Shown here in pieces: positions 15,822-22,621 of a stretch of 46,028 nucleotides of DNA. Under the pieces are notes generated by a model. That model was given only the letters and a program-made list of their open reading frames with translations, ran no database searches and had not been told where the DNA came from. The first letter of the stretch is position 1. The number at the start of each line of letters is the position of its first letter. Made by a program: the position numbers and the translations under genes. This DNA comes from Nitrospinota bacterium (GTDB lineage Bacteria; UBA8248), in assembly GCA_009839615.1 (NCBI GenBank), contig VXPH01000047.1, positions 1 to 46,028 on the forward strand, written 5' to 3'.

Positions 15822-16244
15822 ATGGCTCAGATGAATTCTGTTTACCTCCGCGGCAATATGACGCGCGATCCGGAAAAACGGTTTCTGCCTTCCGGAAATT
15901 CCGTGGTTTCTTTCGGGTTCGCGGTCAACCGGCGGTACCGCAGCGGCGATGAGTGGAAAGAGGATACGTGCTTCGTGGACGTGGTGGTCTATGGGCGGCA
16001 AGGCGACTGGGTGATGGAGCAGACAAGCAAAGGCAGCCCGCTCGTGGTGGAAGGGCGTTTGAGCTACCGTGCATGGGAAGCACAGGACGGCTCGAGGCGC
16101 AGCAAGCATGAAGTGGTGGCGAACAACGTCCATTTCCTGTCCACCCGGGCCGAGATGACGGGAGGCGGCGGGGCGAGGAGCACGGAATCCTATACGCCGC
16201 CAGCCCAGGACTCGCCAATGACGGATGACGACATACCATTTTGA
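15822..16244 (+). CDS. ssb: Single-stranded DNA-binding protein
   Basis: The 140-residue protein has an N-terminal OB fold (about 1-105): NSVYLRGNMTRDPEKRFLPSGNSVVSFGFAVNRRY and the W-K-E-D-T-x-F-V-D-V strand. A short flexible linker leads to the acidic tip DDDIPF, which recruits DNA repair and replication partners. The linker is short compared with E. coli SSB (178 residues). SSB coats single-stranded DNA at forks. Placement between rpsF and rpsR is the classic arrangement and links replication supply to ribosome synthesis. Confidence 0.97.
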   Translation: MAQMNSVYLRGNMTRDPEKRFLPSGNSVVSFGFAVNRRYRSGDEWKEDTCFVDVVVYGRQGDWVMEQTSKGSPLVVEGRLSYRAWEAQDGSRRSKHEVVANNVHFLSTRAEMTGGGGARSTESYTPPAQDSPMTDDDIPF

Positions 16245-16278
16245 CGCGCAAGTTTGTTGCCAGTTTTAGGAGATAGAT

Positions 16279-16548
16279 ATGGCGCTTGTTCCCCGTGGAT
16301 TCGGTGATAAGAAAAGGAAGAGAAAAAAGCGTTTTCAGCGCAAGAAAATATGCCGCTTCTCGGCGGATGGCGTGGCGTATATCGACTACAAGGACGTGAA
16401 AACGCTTCGAAACATGGTGAGTGAGCGGGGAAAAATCATTCCCCGCCGGGTGACCGGCACCTCCGCCCGCTTCCAGCGGCAGTTGACGACGGCGATTAAG
16501 CGCGCCCGCTACATGGCGTTGATGCCCTACACCGTAGACCATTCATAA
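16279..16548 (+). CDS. rpsR: 30S ribosomal protein S18
   Basis: This is a small basic protein of 89 residues. The lysine-rich N-terminus ([17 protein letters not shown]) leads into the conserved core [47 protein letters not shown]. It binds the 16S rRNA central domain with S6 and is the proposed effector partner in rpsF-leader autoregulation. TAGGAGATAGAT precedes the ATG as a strong ribosome binding site. Confidence 0.98.
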   Translation: MALVPRGFGDKKRKRKKRFQRKKICRFSADGVAYIDYKDVKTLRNMVSERGKIIPRRVTGTSARFQRQLTTAIKRARYMALMPYTVDHS

Positions 16549-16565
16549 GCCGGAGATATTGAACG

Positions 16566-17207
16566 ATGCGCTTGATATTGCGTAAGGACATAGAGAATCT
16601 CGGAGAGGTGGGAGACGTCGTCGAAGTAGCCGACGGCTACGGGCTCAACTACCTCATTCCGAAAGGCCTGGCGCTTCACGCCACGGCGAGCACGGTGCGC
16701 GCGACGCAGCACGAACAGCGGCTGCGCGATGCGCAAATCCAGGCGGCGAAGCGAAGCGCGCAGGATTTTGCGGGCGAATTCTCGGGTATAGAGCTCGAAT
16801 TCTCGATGCGCGTGGGCGCGGACGGCAGGCTGTTCGGTTCGGTGACGAACCGGATGATCGAGGACGCCCTGCAGGAGAAGGGCCTTGACGTGAACCGCCG
16901 GAGAATCGTTCTGGATGAGCCGATCAAAAAGGTCGGTACGTATGACGTCGACATCCGCCTGCACCAGGAGGTGAGGGCGTCGGTTCAGGTAAGGGTGATG
17001 CCCGATGAGGCGTCCCTGGCGGATGAGGCCGAAGCGGAAGAAGCTGCTGCCGGTACGGAAGAGGCGGCTGTAGCCGAGGTGGAAGAGGCTGTTGAGGGAG
17101 CGGATGAGGTTCAGGCCGAAGCAGCAGCCGAGGCTGTTGCGGTGGTTGTCGAAGATGAGCCGGAAGAAAAACCGGACGCAGAAGAAGAGGAAGAGAAAGC
17201 CGAATAG
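16566..17207 (+). CDS. rplI: 50S ribosomal protein L9 with acidic C-terminal extension
   Basis: L9 spans the large subunit with two globular domains joined by a helix. The N-terminal domain MRLILRKDIENLGEVGDVVEVADGYGLNYLIPKGLA is at 1-40. The C-terminal rRNA-binding domain follows the helix (LFGSVTNRMIEDALQEKGLDVNRRRI, ending near VQVRVM at about 145). About 65 further residues consist of Glu/Ala/Val repeats, so the protein is 213 residues against a usual 148-150. The tail resembles the one on L25 in this window. It is the last gene of the S6 operon, followed by two stem-loops, the second with a T run. Confidence 0.95.
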   Translation: MRLILRKDIENLGEVGDVVEVADGYGLNYLIPKGLALHATASTVRATQHEQRLRDAQIQAAKRSAQDFAGEFSGIELEFSMRVGADGRLFGSVTNRMIEDALQEKGLDVNRRRIVLDEPIKKVGTYDVDIRLHQEVRASVQVRVMPDEASLADEAEAEEAAAGTEEAAVAEVEEAVEGADEVQAEAAAEAVAVVVEDEPEEKPDAEEEEEKAE

Positions 17208-17214
17208 CGTTTCG

Positions 17215-17238
17215 CATACCCGGTCGCTTACCGGTATG
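17215..17238 (+). other. Stem-loop just after rplI
   Basis: CATACC-(C)-GGT closes with ACC-GGTATG around the loop CGCTT, giving nine pairs and one bulged C. It begins eight bases after the rplI stop. With no T run it is more likely a 3'-end stabiliser than a terminator. Confidence 0.4.
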
Positions 17239-17270
17239 TAGCAGCAACACCCATGACTTCATATAGATAG

Positions 17271-17300
17271 AAGGGGTTGCCGAATGCCGGCGCCCCTTTT
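17271..17300 (+). terminator. Intrinsic terminator after the rpsF-ssb-rpsR-rplI operon
   Basis: AAGGGG(T) pairs with (G)CCCCTT, with an inner GCC/GGC extension, and the stem runs directly into TTTTAT. It stands 64 bases after the rplI stop and 110 bases before dnaB. This suggests dnaB is transcribed at least partly on its own. Confidence 0.6.
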
Positions 17301-17410
17301 ATCCGTTGGGGCTGGGAATTACGTTTTTAGGTAGTTTGATCTTGGCTCCATCTGATGTAATCTAACGTCCACGCCCGTTCTTTCCACTTGGCAGACATTG
17401 GAGTTTCAAA

Positions 17411-18835
17411 GTGGAAATGCCCGCTCGTAACGAGCGGTCCGCGGAGTCGGGCCATCTCCCTCCACAGAACATAGAAGCCGAACAGCGCGTTCTGGGCGCT
17501 TTGCTGCTCGACGGATCGATGGTGCCGCCCGTCATGGAGGTATTGCGGCCCGAGCATTTCTACCGCATGAGCCATCGCGTGATTTACGAAGGCATGCTCG
17601 GCCTTTTTGAGAAATCCGAACCCATCGACCTGCTCACCCTGGCCGACGCCCTGAAGAAGGCGGGAACGCTTGATACCGCGGGCGGGCCCGAATACGTCGC
17701 GCGTCTGGCGGACGATGTTTCCAGCGCCAGGCGCGCGGAAACCTATGCGAAACTCGTCAGAAGCACCGCATTGCTCAGGGAACTCATACACACCTCGAAC
17801 GCCATCGCCCAGAGAGCATTCACGGGCGAGGAGGATATCGACACGCTCGTGGACGACGCCGAGCGCGCGATGCTGGAGGTCTCGTCCGGCCGTTACCAGC
17901 AAAGCGTAGAGGGAATGCGCGACATCATCAAACATACGTTTCCCTACTTGGAGGATCTCTACGATCGCAAGGAACTCGTCACCGGCGTGCCCACGGGGTT
18001 CACTGACTTCGACAAGCTGACGAGTGGTTTGCAGCCCGGGGAATTGGTCATCGTTGCCGGGCGCCCCAGTATGGGGAAGACGGCGTTCGCGCTTTGCATC
18101 GCCGAATACGCCGCTTTGGCGTCGAAAACCGCCACGGCGATATTCAGCCTCGAGATGAGCGCGCGCGCATTGGCGATTCGGATGATGTGCGGCCGCGCCA
18201 TGGTGAATTCCAGACAGCTTCAAAGCGGCTATATGCCGTCCCAGAAATGGCCGGATTTGATGCGGAGTGCGGGCGAGCTGTCGGATGCCGCCATCTACGT
18301 GGACGATGCGACGGATTTGTCCGTGTTCGACATCCGGGCGAAATGCCGCCGCATCCAGGCGGATCAGGGCCTTGGCCTCGTTGTGGTCGACTATCTCCAG
18401 CTTGTGCACCACAGGGGCCGCTCCATGGAGAATCGCCAGCGCGAGATCAGCGAAATATCCAGGGGGCTGAAGAGCCTGGCGAAAGAACTCGATGTGCCCG
18501 TCGTGGCCCTGAGTCAGCTTTCGAGGGCGGTGGAATCCAGAGAGGGAAAGCGCCCCAACCTGGCCGATTTGCGCGAGTCGGGGTCGATTGAACAGGATGC
18601 GGATGTCGTGGCCTTGCTGTATCGCGAGGAGTATTATGAGCCGAAGCCCGAGAACAAGGGGCTCGCCACCGTCATTCTCGCCAAACAGCGCAACGGGCCG
18701 ACCGGTGAATTGGATCTCAGGTTTTTCCCGGATTATGCGCGATTCGTGAACCTTGATACATACCATGAGGGCGCCGCCGTCGGCTCGCAACATGCGGAAC
18801 CGGGCTATCCCGATGAAGCGGATGCGCCGTTCTAG
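17411..18835 (+). CDS. dnaB: Replicative DNA helicase
   Basis: The 474-residue hexameric 5'-3' helicase of the replication fork. The N-terminal collar domain (PPQNIEAEQRVLGALLLDGS) spans about 15-150. The RecA-like domain carries Walker A GRPSMGKT at 217-224, FSLEMSARALAIRMM, Walker B VVVDYLQLV, the SQLSRAVESREGKRPNLADLRESGSIEQDAD block and the arginine-finger region LAKQRNGPTG. There is no intein. I chose GTG 17411, which has GGAG seven bases upstream, over ATG 17417. Downstream of rplI is its conserved place. Its probable loader DciA is encoded at 6678. Confidence 0.97.
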   Translation: MEMPARNERSAESGHLPPQNIEAEQRVLGALLLDGSMVPPVMEVLRPEHFYRMSHRVIYEGMLGLFEKSEPIDLLTLADALKKAGTLDTAGGPEYVARLADDVSSARRAETYAKLVRSTALLRELIHTSNAIAQRAFTGEEDIDTLVDDAERAMLEVSSGRYQQSVEGMRDIIKHTFPYLEDLYDRKELVTGVPTGFTDFDKLTSGLQPGELVIVAGRPSMGKTAFALCIAEYAALASKTATAIFSLEMSARALAIRMMCGRAMVNSRQLQSGYMPSQKWPDLMRSAGELSDAAIYVDDATDLSVFDIRAKCRRIQADQGLGLVVVDYLQLVHHRGRSMENRQREISEISRGLKSLAKELDVPVVALSQLSRAVESREGKRPNLADLRESGSIEQDADVVALLYREEYYEPKPENKGLATVILAKQRNGPTGELDLRFFPDYARFVNLDTYHEGAAVGSQHAEPGYPDEADAPF

Positions 18836-18877
18836 GGACGAAACACCAAAAATGTCTCCCCGAAGGGAGCTGTCTTT

Positions 18878-20062
18878 TTGAGCGAACATTTGCTGCCGTC
18901 CGGATACCGCAACGCTCTTTTCATCGATCTGGACATCCTGAGTCGAAATTATAAAAATCTGACGGGTTTGCTTCTCTCGCAAGAGCCGTTCGCCGTCGTG
19001 AAGGCGGAGGCCTACGGGCACGGGGGCGTGGAGGTTGCTCGCGTCGTGTATGAAGCGGGCGCCAGATGGTTCGGTGTGGCGGCGGTTGAGGAGGCGGAGG
19101 CGCTTCGCGCCGCCGGTGCTGATGAAGGGCGAGACGGATTCGCCGATGCGCGCATATTGGTGATGAGCGATACGTTGGCGTATAACGCGGGAAGAATGGT
19201 CGAGGCGGATTGCGACGCCGCCGTCTGGCACATGGAGCAGGTGAGAGGCCTGGCAAGCGCGGCGAGAGGAGCGGGCAGAAAAGCGAGAATCCACGTCAAG
19301 GTGGATACGGGGATGGGGCGTCTGGGATTGCGGCCGGCGGAAGCCGTCGATTTCATCGAGAGGGCCTCGCAGGAGGAGGGAGTCGAGATCGCCGGGCTGA
19401 TGAGCCACTTCGCCCGGGCGGATGAAGTAGAGGGAGAGGCCGCGACGAGCGCGCAGATTCGCGAGATGGAGGCGCTGGTCCACGCGCTTGGGGAGAAAAA
19501 CCTGCTTCCTCCCCATATCCACATGGCGAACAGCGCGGGTTTATTGAATTATCCCCGGGCGCCCGGCAACCTCGTGCGGTTGGGCATCGCGCTTTATGGC
19601 TCCTCGCCGCAGTTTTCGAATAGCGTTGCTCTCAAGTGCGCCATGACGTGGGTTGCGAGAGTGTTGCAGGTGAAAGAGGTCGAAGCGGGCCGGTCGATCG
19701 GATACGGCGGAACGTATGAGAGACGTTCACCCGGTCGAATCGCAATGGTGTCGACAGGGTATGGGGATGGGTATCCGCGTATTTTGTCCAACCGCGCGGA
19801 TGCTTTGGTCGGCGGCGTGCGGGTTCCGGTAGCGGGGCGCGTATCCATGGACATGCTGGCGCTAGATGTGACGAATATCGAAAATATCGCGCCGGGGGAT
19901 GAAGTCGTCCTTTTGGGAGACCAGGGGGATGGGGCCGTCGGTTGCGAGGAGATAGCCGAGAGGGCCGAGACGATACCCTATGAGATCATGTGCGGGGTGG
20001 GCGTGCGCGTGCCGAGAATTTACCTGCGAGGGGGTCGGGTGACCCATGTCCGCAAGCTGTAG
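18878..20062 (+). CDS. alr: Alanine racemase
   Basis: This PLP enzyme of 394 residues makes D-alanine for peptidoglycan. The PLP lysine is Lys42 in AVVKAEAYGHG (most enzymes have KADAYGHG). The second catalytic base is Tyr276 in SIGYGGTY. The HIHMANSAGLL and VSTGYGDGYPR motifs bind substrate and cofactor phosphate. The start is TTG with AGGGAG eight bases upstream. A dnaB-alr neighbourhood is common among deltaproteobacteria and Firmicutes. The gene ends 35 bases before the ABC ATPase gene. Confidence 0.96.
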   Translation: MSEHLLPSGYRNALFIDLDILSRNYKNLTGLLLSQEPFAVVKAEAYGHGGVEVARVVYEAGARWFGVAAVEEAEALRAAGADEGRDGFADARILVMSDTLAYNAGRMVEADCDAAVWHMEQVRGLASAARGAGRKARIHVKVDTGMGRLGLRPAEAVDFIERASQEEGVEIAGLMSHFARADEVEGEAATSAQIREMEALVHALGEKNLLPPHIHMANSAGLLNYPRAPGNLVRLGIALYGSSPQFSNSVALKCAMTWVARVLQVKEVEAGRSIGYGGTYERRSPGRIAMVSTGYGDGYPRILSNRADALVGGVRVPVAGRVSMDMLALDVTNIENIAPGDEVVLLGDQGDGAVGCEEIAERAETIPYEIMCGVGVRVPRIYLRGGRVTHVRKL

Positions 20063-20097
20063 CGTATGTTTGCTTTACGTGAGCGAGTGCTGTCGTG

Positions 20098-20847
20098 ATG
20101 AAAATTGAATACAAGGCGGTGAAAAAAAGTTTTGGCGAGAACCATGTGCTGCGCGGCGTGGATTTTCAGGTTCCAGGCGGGCGCATCACCGCCATCATCG
20201 GGCGGAGCGGGGAGGGCAAAAGCGTTTTGCTCAAGCACTCGCTCGGTCTTCTTCGACCCGATAGTGGTCAGATTCTCGTGGATGACCACGACATTTCGAG
20301 ATTGCATGGAAAAAAGCTCAACGAGGCGCGCTCCAAATTCGGAATGCTCTTTCAGGGAGCTGCCCTGTTCGATTCGATGACGGTGGAGGAGAACGTAGCG
20401 TTCCCCCTGGTGGAGCACTCCACGCTTACGCGACCGGAAATCACAGAGCGCGTGAAGGAGACGCTGCACCTCGTCGGACTCGACGGGGTGGAATCGCGGA
20501 TGCCCTCCCAGTTGTCGGGCGGCATGAAAAAGCGCGTAGGGCTGGCGAGAGCGATAATCCGAGAACCTGAAATCATCTTGTACGACGAGCCGACGACGGG
20601 GCTCGACCCGATACTCACGGACTCCATCCACCGCCTGATCATTCAGATGCAGGAAGCCTTGCAGGTGACCTCCCTGATGATAAGCCACGACGTGGAAAAA
20701 GTGCTCGAGTTCGCGCACTACATCGGGATGCTGCACGAGGGCAGGATGGTGTTCGCTGGCAGCCCGGATGAGGTTCGCGCATCTCAAGACCCTCTCGTGC
20801 GCCAGTTCATCGCAGGCAGTTCCGAGGGGCCCATCGAAGTCCTGTGA
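20098..20847 (+). CDS. ABC transporter ATPase of the MlaF type
   Basis: The 249-residue ATPase has Walker A GRSGEGKS (about residues 36-43), a Q-loop within GMLFQGAALFDSMTVEEN, the signature LSGGMKKRVGLARAI, Walker B IILYDEPTTGLDP and a switch histidine in SHDVE. The FQGAALFDSMTV and GGMKKRVGLARAI wording is characteristic of MlaF/Ttg2A/Mkl ATPases, which energise phospholipid transport between inner and outer membranes. No MlaE permease or MlaD substrate-binding gene is next to it, so its membrane partners must be elsewhere. GTG 20095 is an equally possible start. Its stop overlaps the tgt start (GTGA). Confidence 0.85.
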   Translation: MKIEYKAVKKSFGENHVLRGVDFQVPGGRITAIIGRSGEGKSVLLKHSLGLLRPDSGQILVDDHDISRLHGKKLNEARSKFGMLFQGAALFDSMTVEENVAFPLVEHSTLTRPEITERVKETLHLVGLDGVESRMPSQLSGGMKKRVGLARAIIREPEIILYDEPTTGLDPILTDSIHRLIIQMQEALQVTSLMISHDVEKVLEFAHYIGMLHEGRMVFAGSPDEVRASQDPLVRQFIAGSSEGPIEVL

Positions 20848-22049
20848 ATACGTCCTTGCATTTCCTGGTCACCGCGCAAGACACGGGGAGCAAAGCCCGC
20901 ACGGGTCGTCTCTCGCTTCCACACGGCGAGGTGGACACGCCGGCTTTCATGGCCGTCGGCACCCAGGCGACCGTGAAGACTTTGGCGCCCGAGGATTTAT
21001 CGGCGGCGGGCTGTCAGATCATTCTCGCCAACGCGTATCATTTGTCGCTGAGGCCGGGCGATGAGGTAATCGCCGGATTGGGTGGCCTTCACAGGTTCAT
21101 GGGCTGGGACGGCCCGATTCTCACCGACAGCGGCGGATACCAGCTTTTCAGCCTGGCGCCCCTCGCCAGGATATCCGATGAAGGAATCGATTTTCAGAGC
21201 CATCTCGATGGCGCGCGAATGATGCTCACGCCCGAGCGCGCCGTCCGGATTCAGGAAAATTTGGGGCCCGACATCGCCATGGTGCTCGATGAACCCCTGG
21301 GTTTTCCGCATACGCAAGATGAAGCCCGCCAAGCCCTGACTCGAACGACCCTTTGGGCGCGAAGAGCGAAAGAGGCGCACTCCCTTGAAGGTCAGGCGCT
21401 TTTCGGCATCGTTCAGGGCGGGGGGTTCGAAGATTTGCGGGCGCAAAGCGCAAGGGAATTGGTGGAGATAGATTTTCCGGGCTACGCGGTCGGCGGCCTT
21501 TGCCTGGGAGAGACGAAGGTGGAGACCGAATCTCTTCTCGACGCCGCGACGGACGTCTTGCCGATCGATAAGCCGCGCTACGTCATGGGAATGGGCACGC
21601 CGGCGGACCTGATTCGCGGCGTCCGCAAAGGTGCGGACATGTTCGATTGCGTCATGCCGACCCGGCATGCGAGGCGAGGGAACCTTTTTTCATGGAGCGG
21701 CAGGCTCTCCATCAAGAATGCCGTCCACGCCGAGGCGACTGAGCCTATCGACTCCGGTTGCGGGTGTCATACCTGCCGCAAGGGCTACAGCCGGGCGTAT
21801 CTCAGGCATTTGTTCCAGGCGGGGGAAACGCTGGGCCAGCGCCTCATGACGATTCATAATTTGTATTTCTATCAGGATTTGCTCGCGCGGGTCCGAGCGG
21901 AAATCAACGAAGGCCGTTTTTCGTCCTGGGCGGAGGCGCAACTCGCAGGTCCTCTGGGTCAGGATCCGGAAGGTCCTCCGGGAGGTGGCGGCGGATTGCA
22001 GCGGGACCGCTCGGGACGCCTGGTTTCGCGGATGTCCGCCCGAGAATAA
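20844..22049 (+). CDS. tgt: tRNA-guanine transglycosylase (queuine tRNA-ribosyltransferase)
   Basis: This enzyme swaps guanine 34 of GUN-anticodon tRNAs for a queuosine precursor. The general-base loop DSGGYQ has Asp95, the covalent nucleophile is Asp268 in MFDCVMPTR, and zinc is bound by Cys306, Cys308, Cys311 and probably His338. The expected DECTPYP segment of the bacterial substrate pocket is instead DEPLGFP, and GGLAVGE is GGLCLGE. These replace two residues that distinguish preQ1-using from queuine-using enzymes. The last 25 residues are a Gly/Pro/Arg-rich tail beyond the usual end. The GTG start overlaps the ABC ATPase stop by four bases. yajC-secDF follows as usual, but queA is absent from the neighbourhood. 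Confidence 0.94.
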   Translation: MNTSLHFLVTAQDTGSKARTGRLSLPHGEVDTPAFMAVGTQATVKTLAPEDLSAAGCQIILANAYHLSLRPGDEVIAGLGGLHRFMGWDGPILTDSGGYQLFSLAPLARISDEGIDFQSHLDGARMMLTPERAVRIQENLGPDIAMVLDEPLGFPHTQDEARQALTRTTLWARRAKEAHSLEGQALFGIVQGGGFEDLRAQSARELVEIDFPGYAVGGLCLGETKVETESLLDAATDVLPIDKPRYVMGMGTPADLIRGVRKGADMFDCVMPTRHARRGNLFSWSGRLSIKNAVHAEATEPIDSGCGCHTCRKGYSRAYLRHLFQAGETLGQRLMTIHNLYFYQDLLARVRAEINEGRFSSWAEAQLAGPLGQDPEGPPGGGGGLQRDRSGRLVSRMSARE

Positions 22050-22072
22050 GCGACTGATTCTTAATGCCTTTG

Positions 22073-22101
22073 TTGACAAGGAGCGGGGGCTTTGCTACGA
22101 A
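22073..22101 (+). promoter_or_regulatory. Candidate promoter for yajC-secD-secF
   Basis: A perfect TTGACA (22073-22078) is followed after 17 bases by TACGAA (22096-22101). It lies in the tgt-yajC gap, 50 bases before the yajC start. GGCTTT-GCTAC-GAAGCC, a small dyad, overlaps the -10 element. Confidence 0.45.
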
Positions 22102-22150
22102 GCCTTGGCTATGAGGACAAGCGGGGCGTTTTTCCATGGAGATATAGGGG

Positions 22151-22540
22151 ATGTTGGATTCTTTAGCGGCATGGTTGGCTGATTTTTCTGTTGCGTACGC
22201 CATGGCTCCTCCTTCCGGCGGGGGTGGAGGGCAGCCCAGTTTCCTGATTCAACTGGCGCCGTTCCTGATGATTTTCGCCATCATCTATTTCATCATGATC
22301 AGGCCCCAGCAGAAGAAACAGCAGGAAATTCGCAGGATGCAGGAAGCTCTCAAACCCGGAGATCAGGTCGTCGCGAGTGGAATTCTGGGAGAAGTGGCGA
22401 GGATCAAAGACGACATCGTGACGCTGAAAGTGGATGAAAACGTGCGTGTTCGCGTGCAAAAGTCATTTATTACGGTTGTGGGTTCGAGCGCGAATGCGGA
22501 GCAGAACAAGGCTCCCCAGAAAGAAAAACCAGAAAAATAA
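22151..22540 (+). CDS. yajC: Preprotein translocase subunit YajC
   Basis: YajC is the small accessory of the SecDF complex in the inner membrane. The 129-residue protein has one strong membrane helix (FLIQLAPFLMIFAIIYFIMI, about 31-50) followed by the diagnostic RPQQKKQQEI. It continues with LKPGDQVVASGILGEVARI and a soluble beta domain. A Gly-rich stretch precedes the helix, and the C-terminus is a charged tail. The tgt-yajC-secD-secF order is widely conserved. Confidence 0.95.
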   Translation: MLDSLAAWLADFSVAYAMAPPSGGGGGQPSFLIQLAPFLMIFAIIYFIMIRPQQKKQQEIRRMQEALKPGDQVVASGILGEVARIKDDIVTLKVDENVRVRVQKSFITVVGSSANAEQNKAPQKEKPEK

Positions 22541-22549
22541 AAGTGAAGT

Positions 22550-22579
22550 CATTTCGCCTTCATTCGGTGAAATGGTTTT
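22550..22579 (+). terminator. Stem-loop with T run between yajC and secD, possible attenuator
   Basis: CATTTCGCC pairs with GGTGAAATG (nine pairs with one G-U) around TTCATTC, and the stem is followed by GTTTTC. It lies ten bases after the yajC stop. Because secD and secF follow with no separate promoter that I can see, partial termination would lower SecDF relative to YajC. Confidence 0.4.
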
Positions 22580-22585
22580 CGAGAG

Positions 22586-22604
22586 GGGTGGCACGGCGCC
22601 ACCC
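22586..22604 (+). other. Second stem-loop just before the secD ribosome binding site
   Basis: GGGTGGC (22586-22592) pairs perfectly with GCCACCC (22598-22604) around ACGGC. The secD Shine-Dalgarno AAGGAGAG begins only six bases later, so the hairpin could affect secD translation or mark an mRNA processing site. Confidence 0.45.
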
Positions 22605-22621
22605 GGCGTAAGGAGAGTTTC

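Noticed and set aside
17327-19522. 731-residue ORF antisense to dnaB and alr
   Set aside because: It lies wholly opposite two well-conserved genes, shows no recognisable motif and has the composition of a GC-rich shadow frame.
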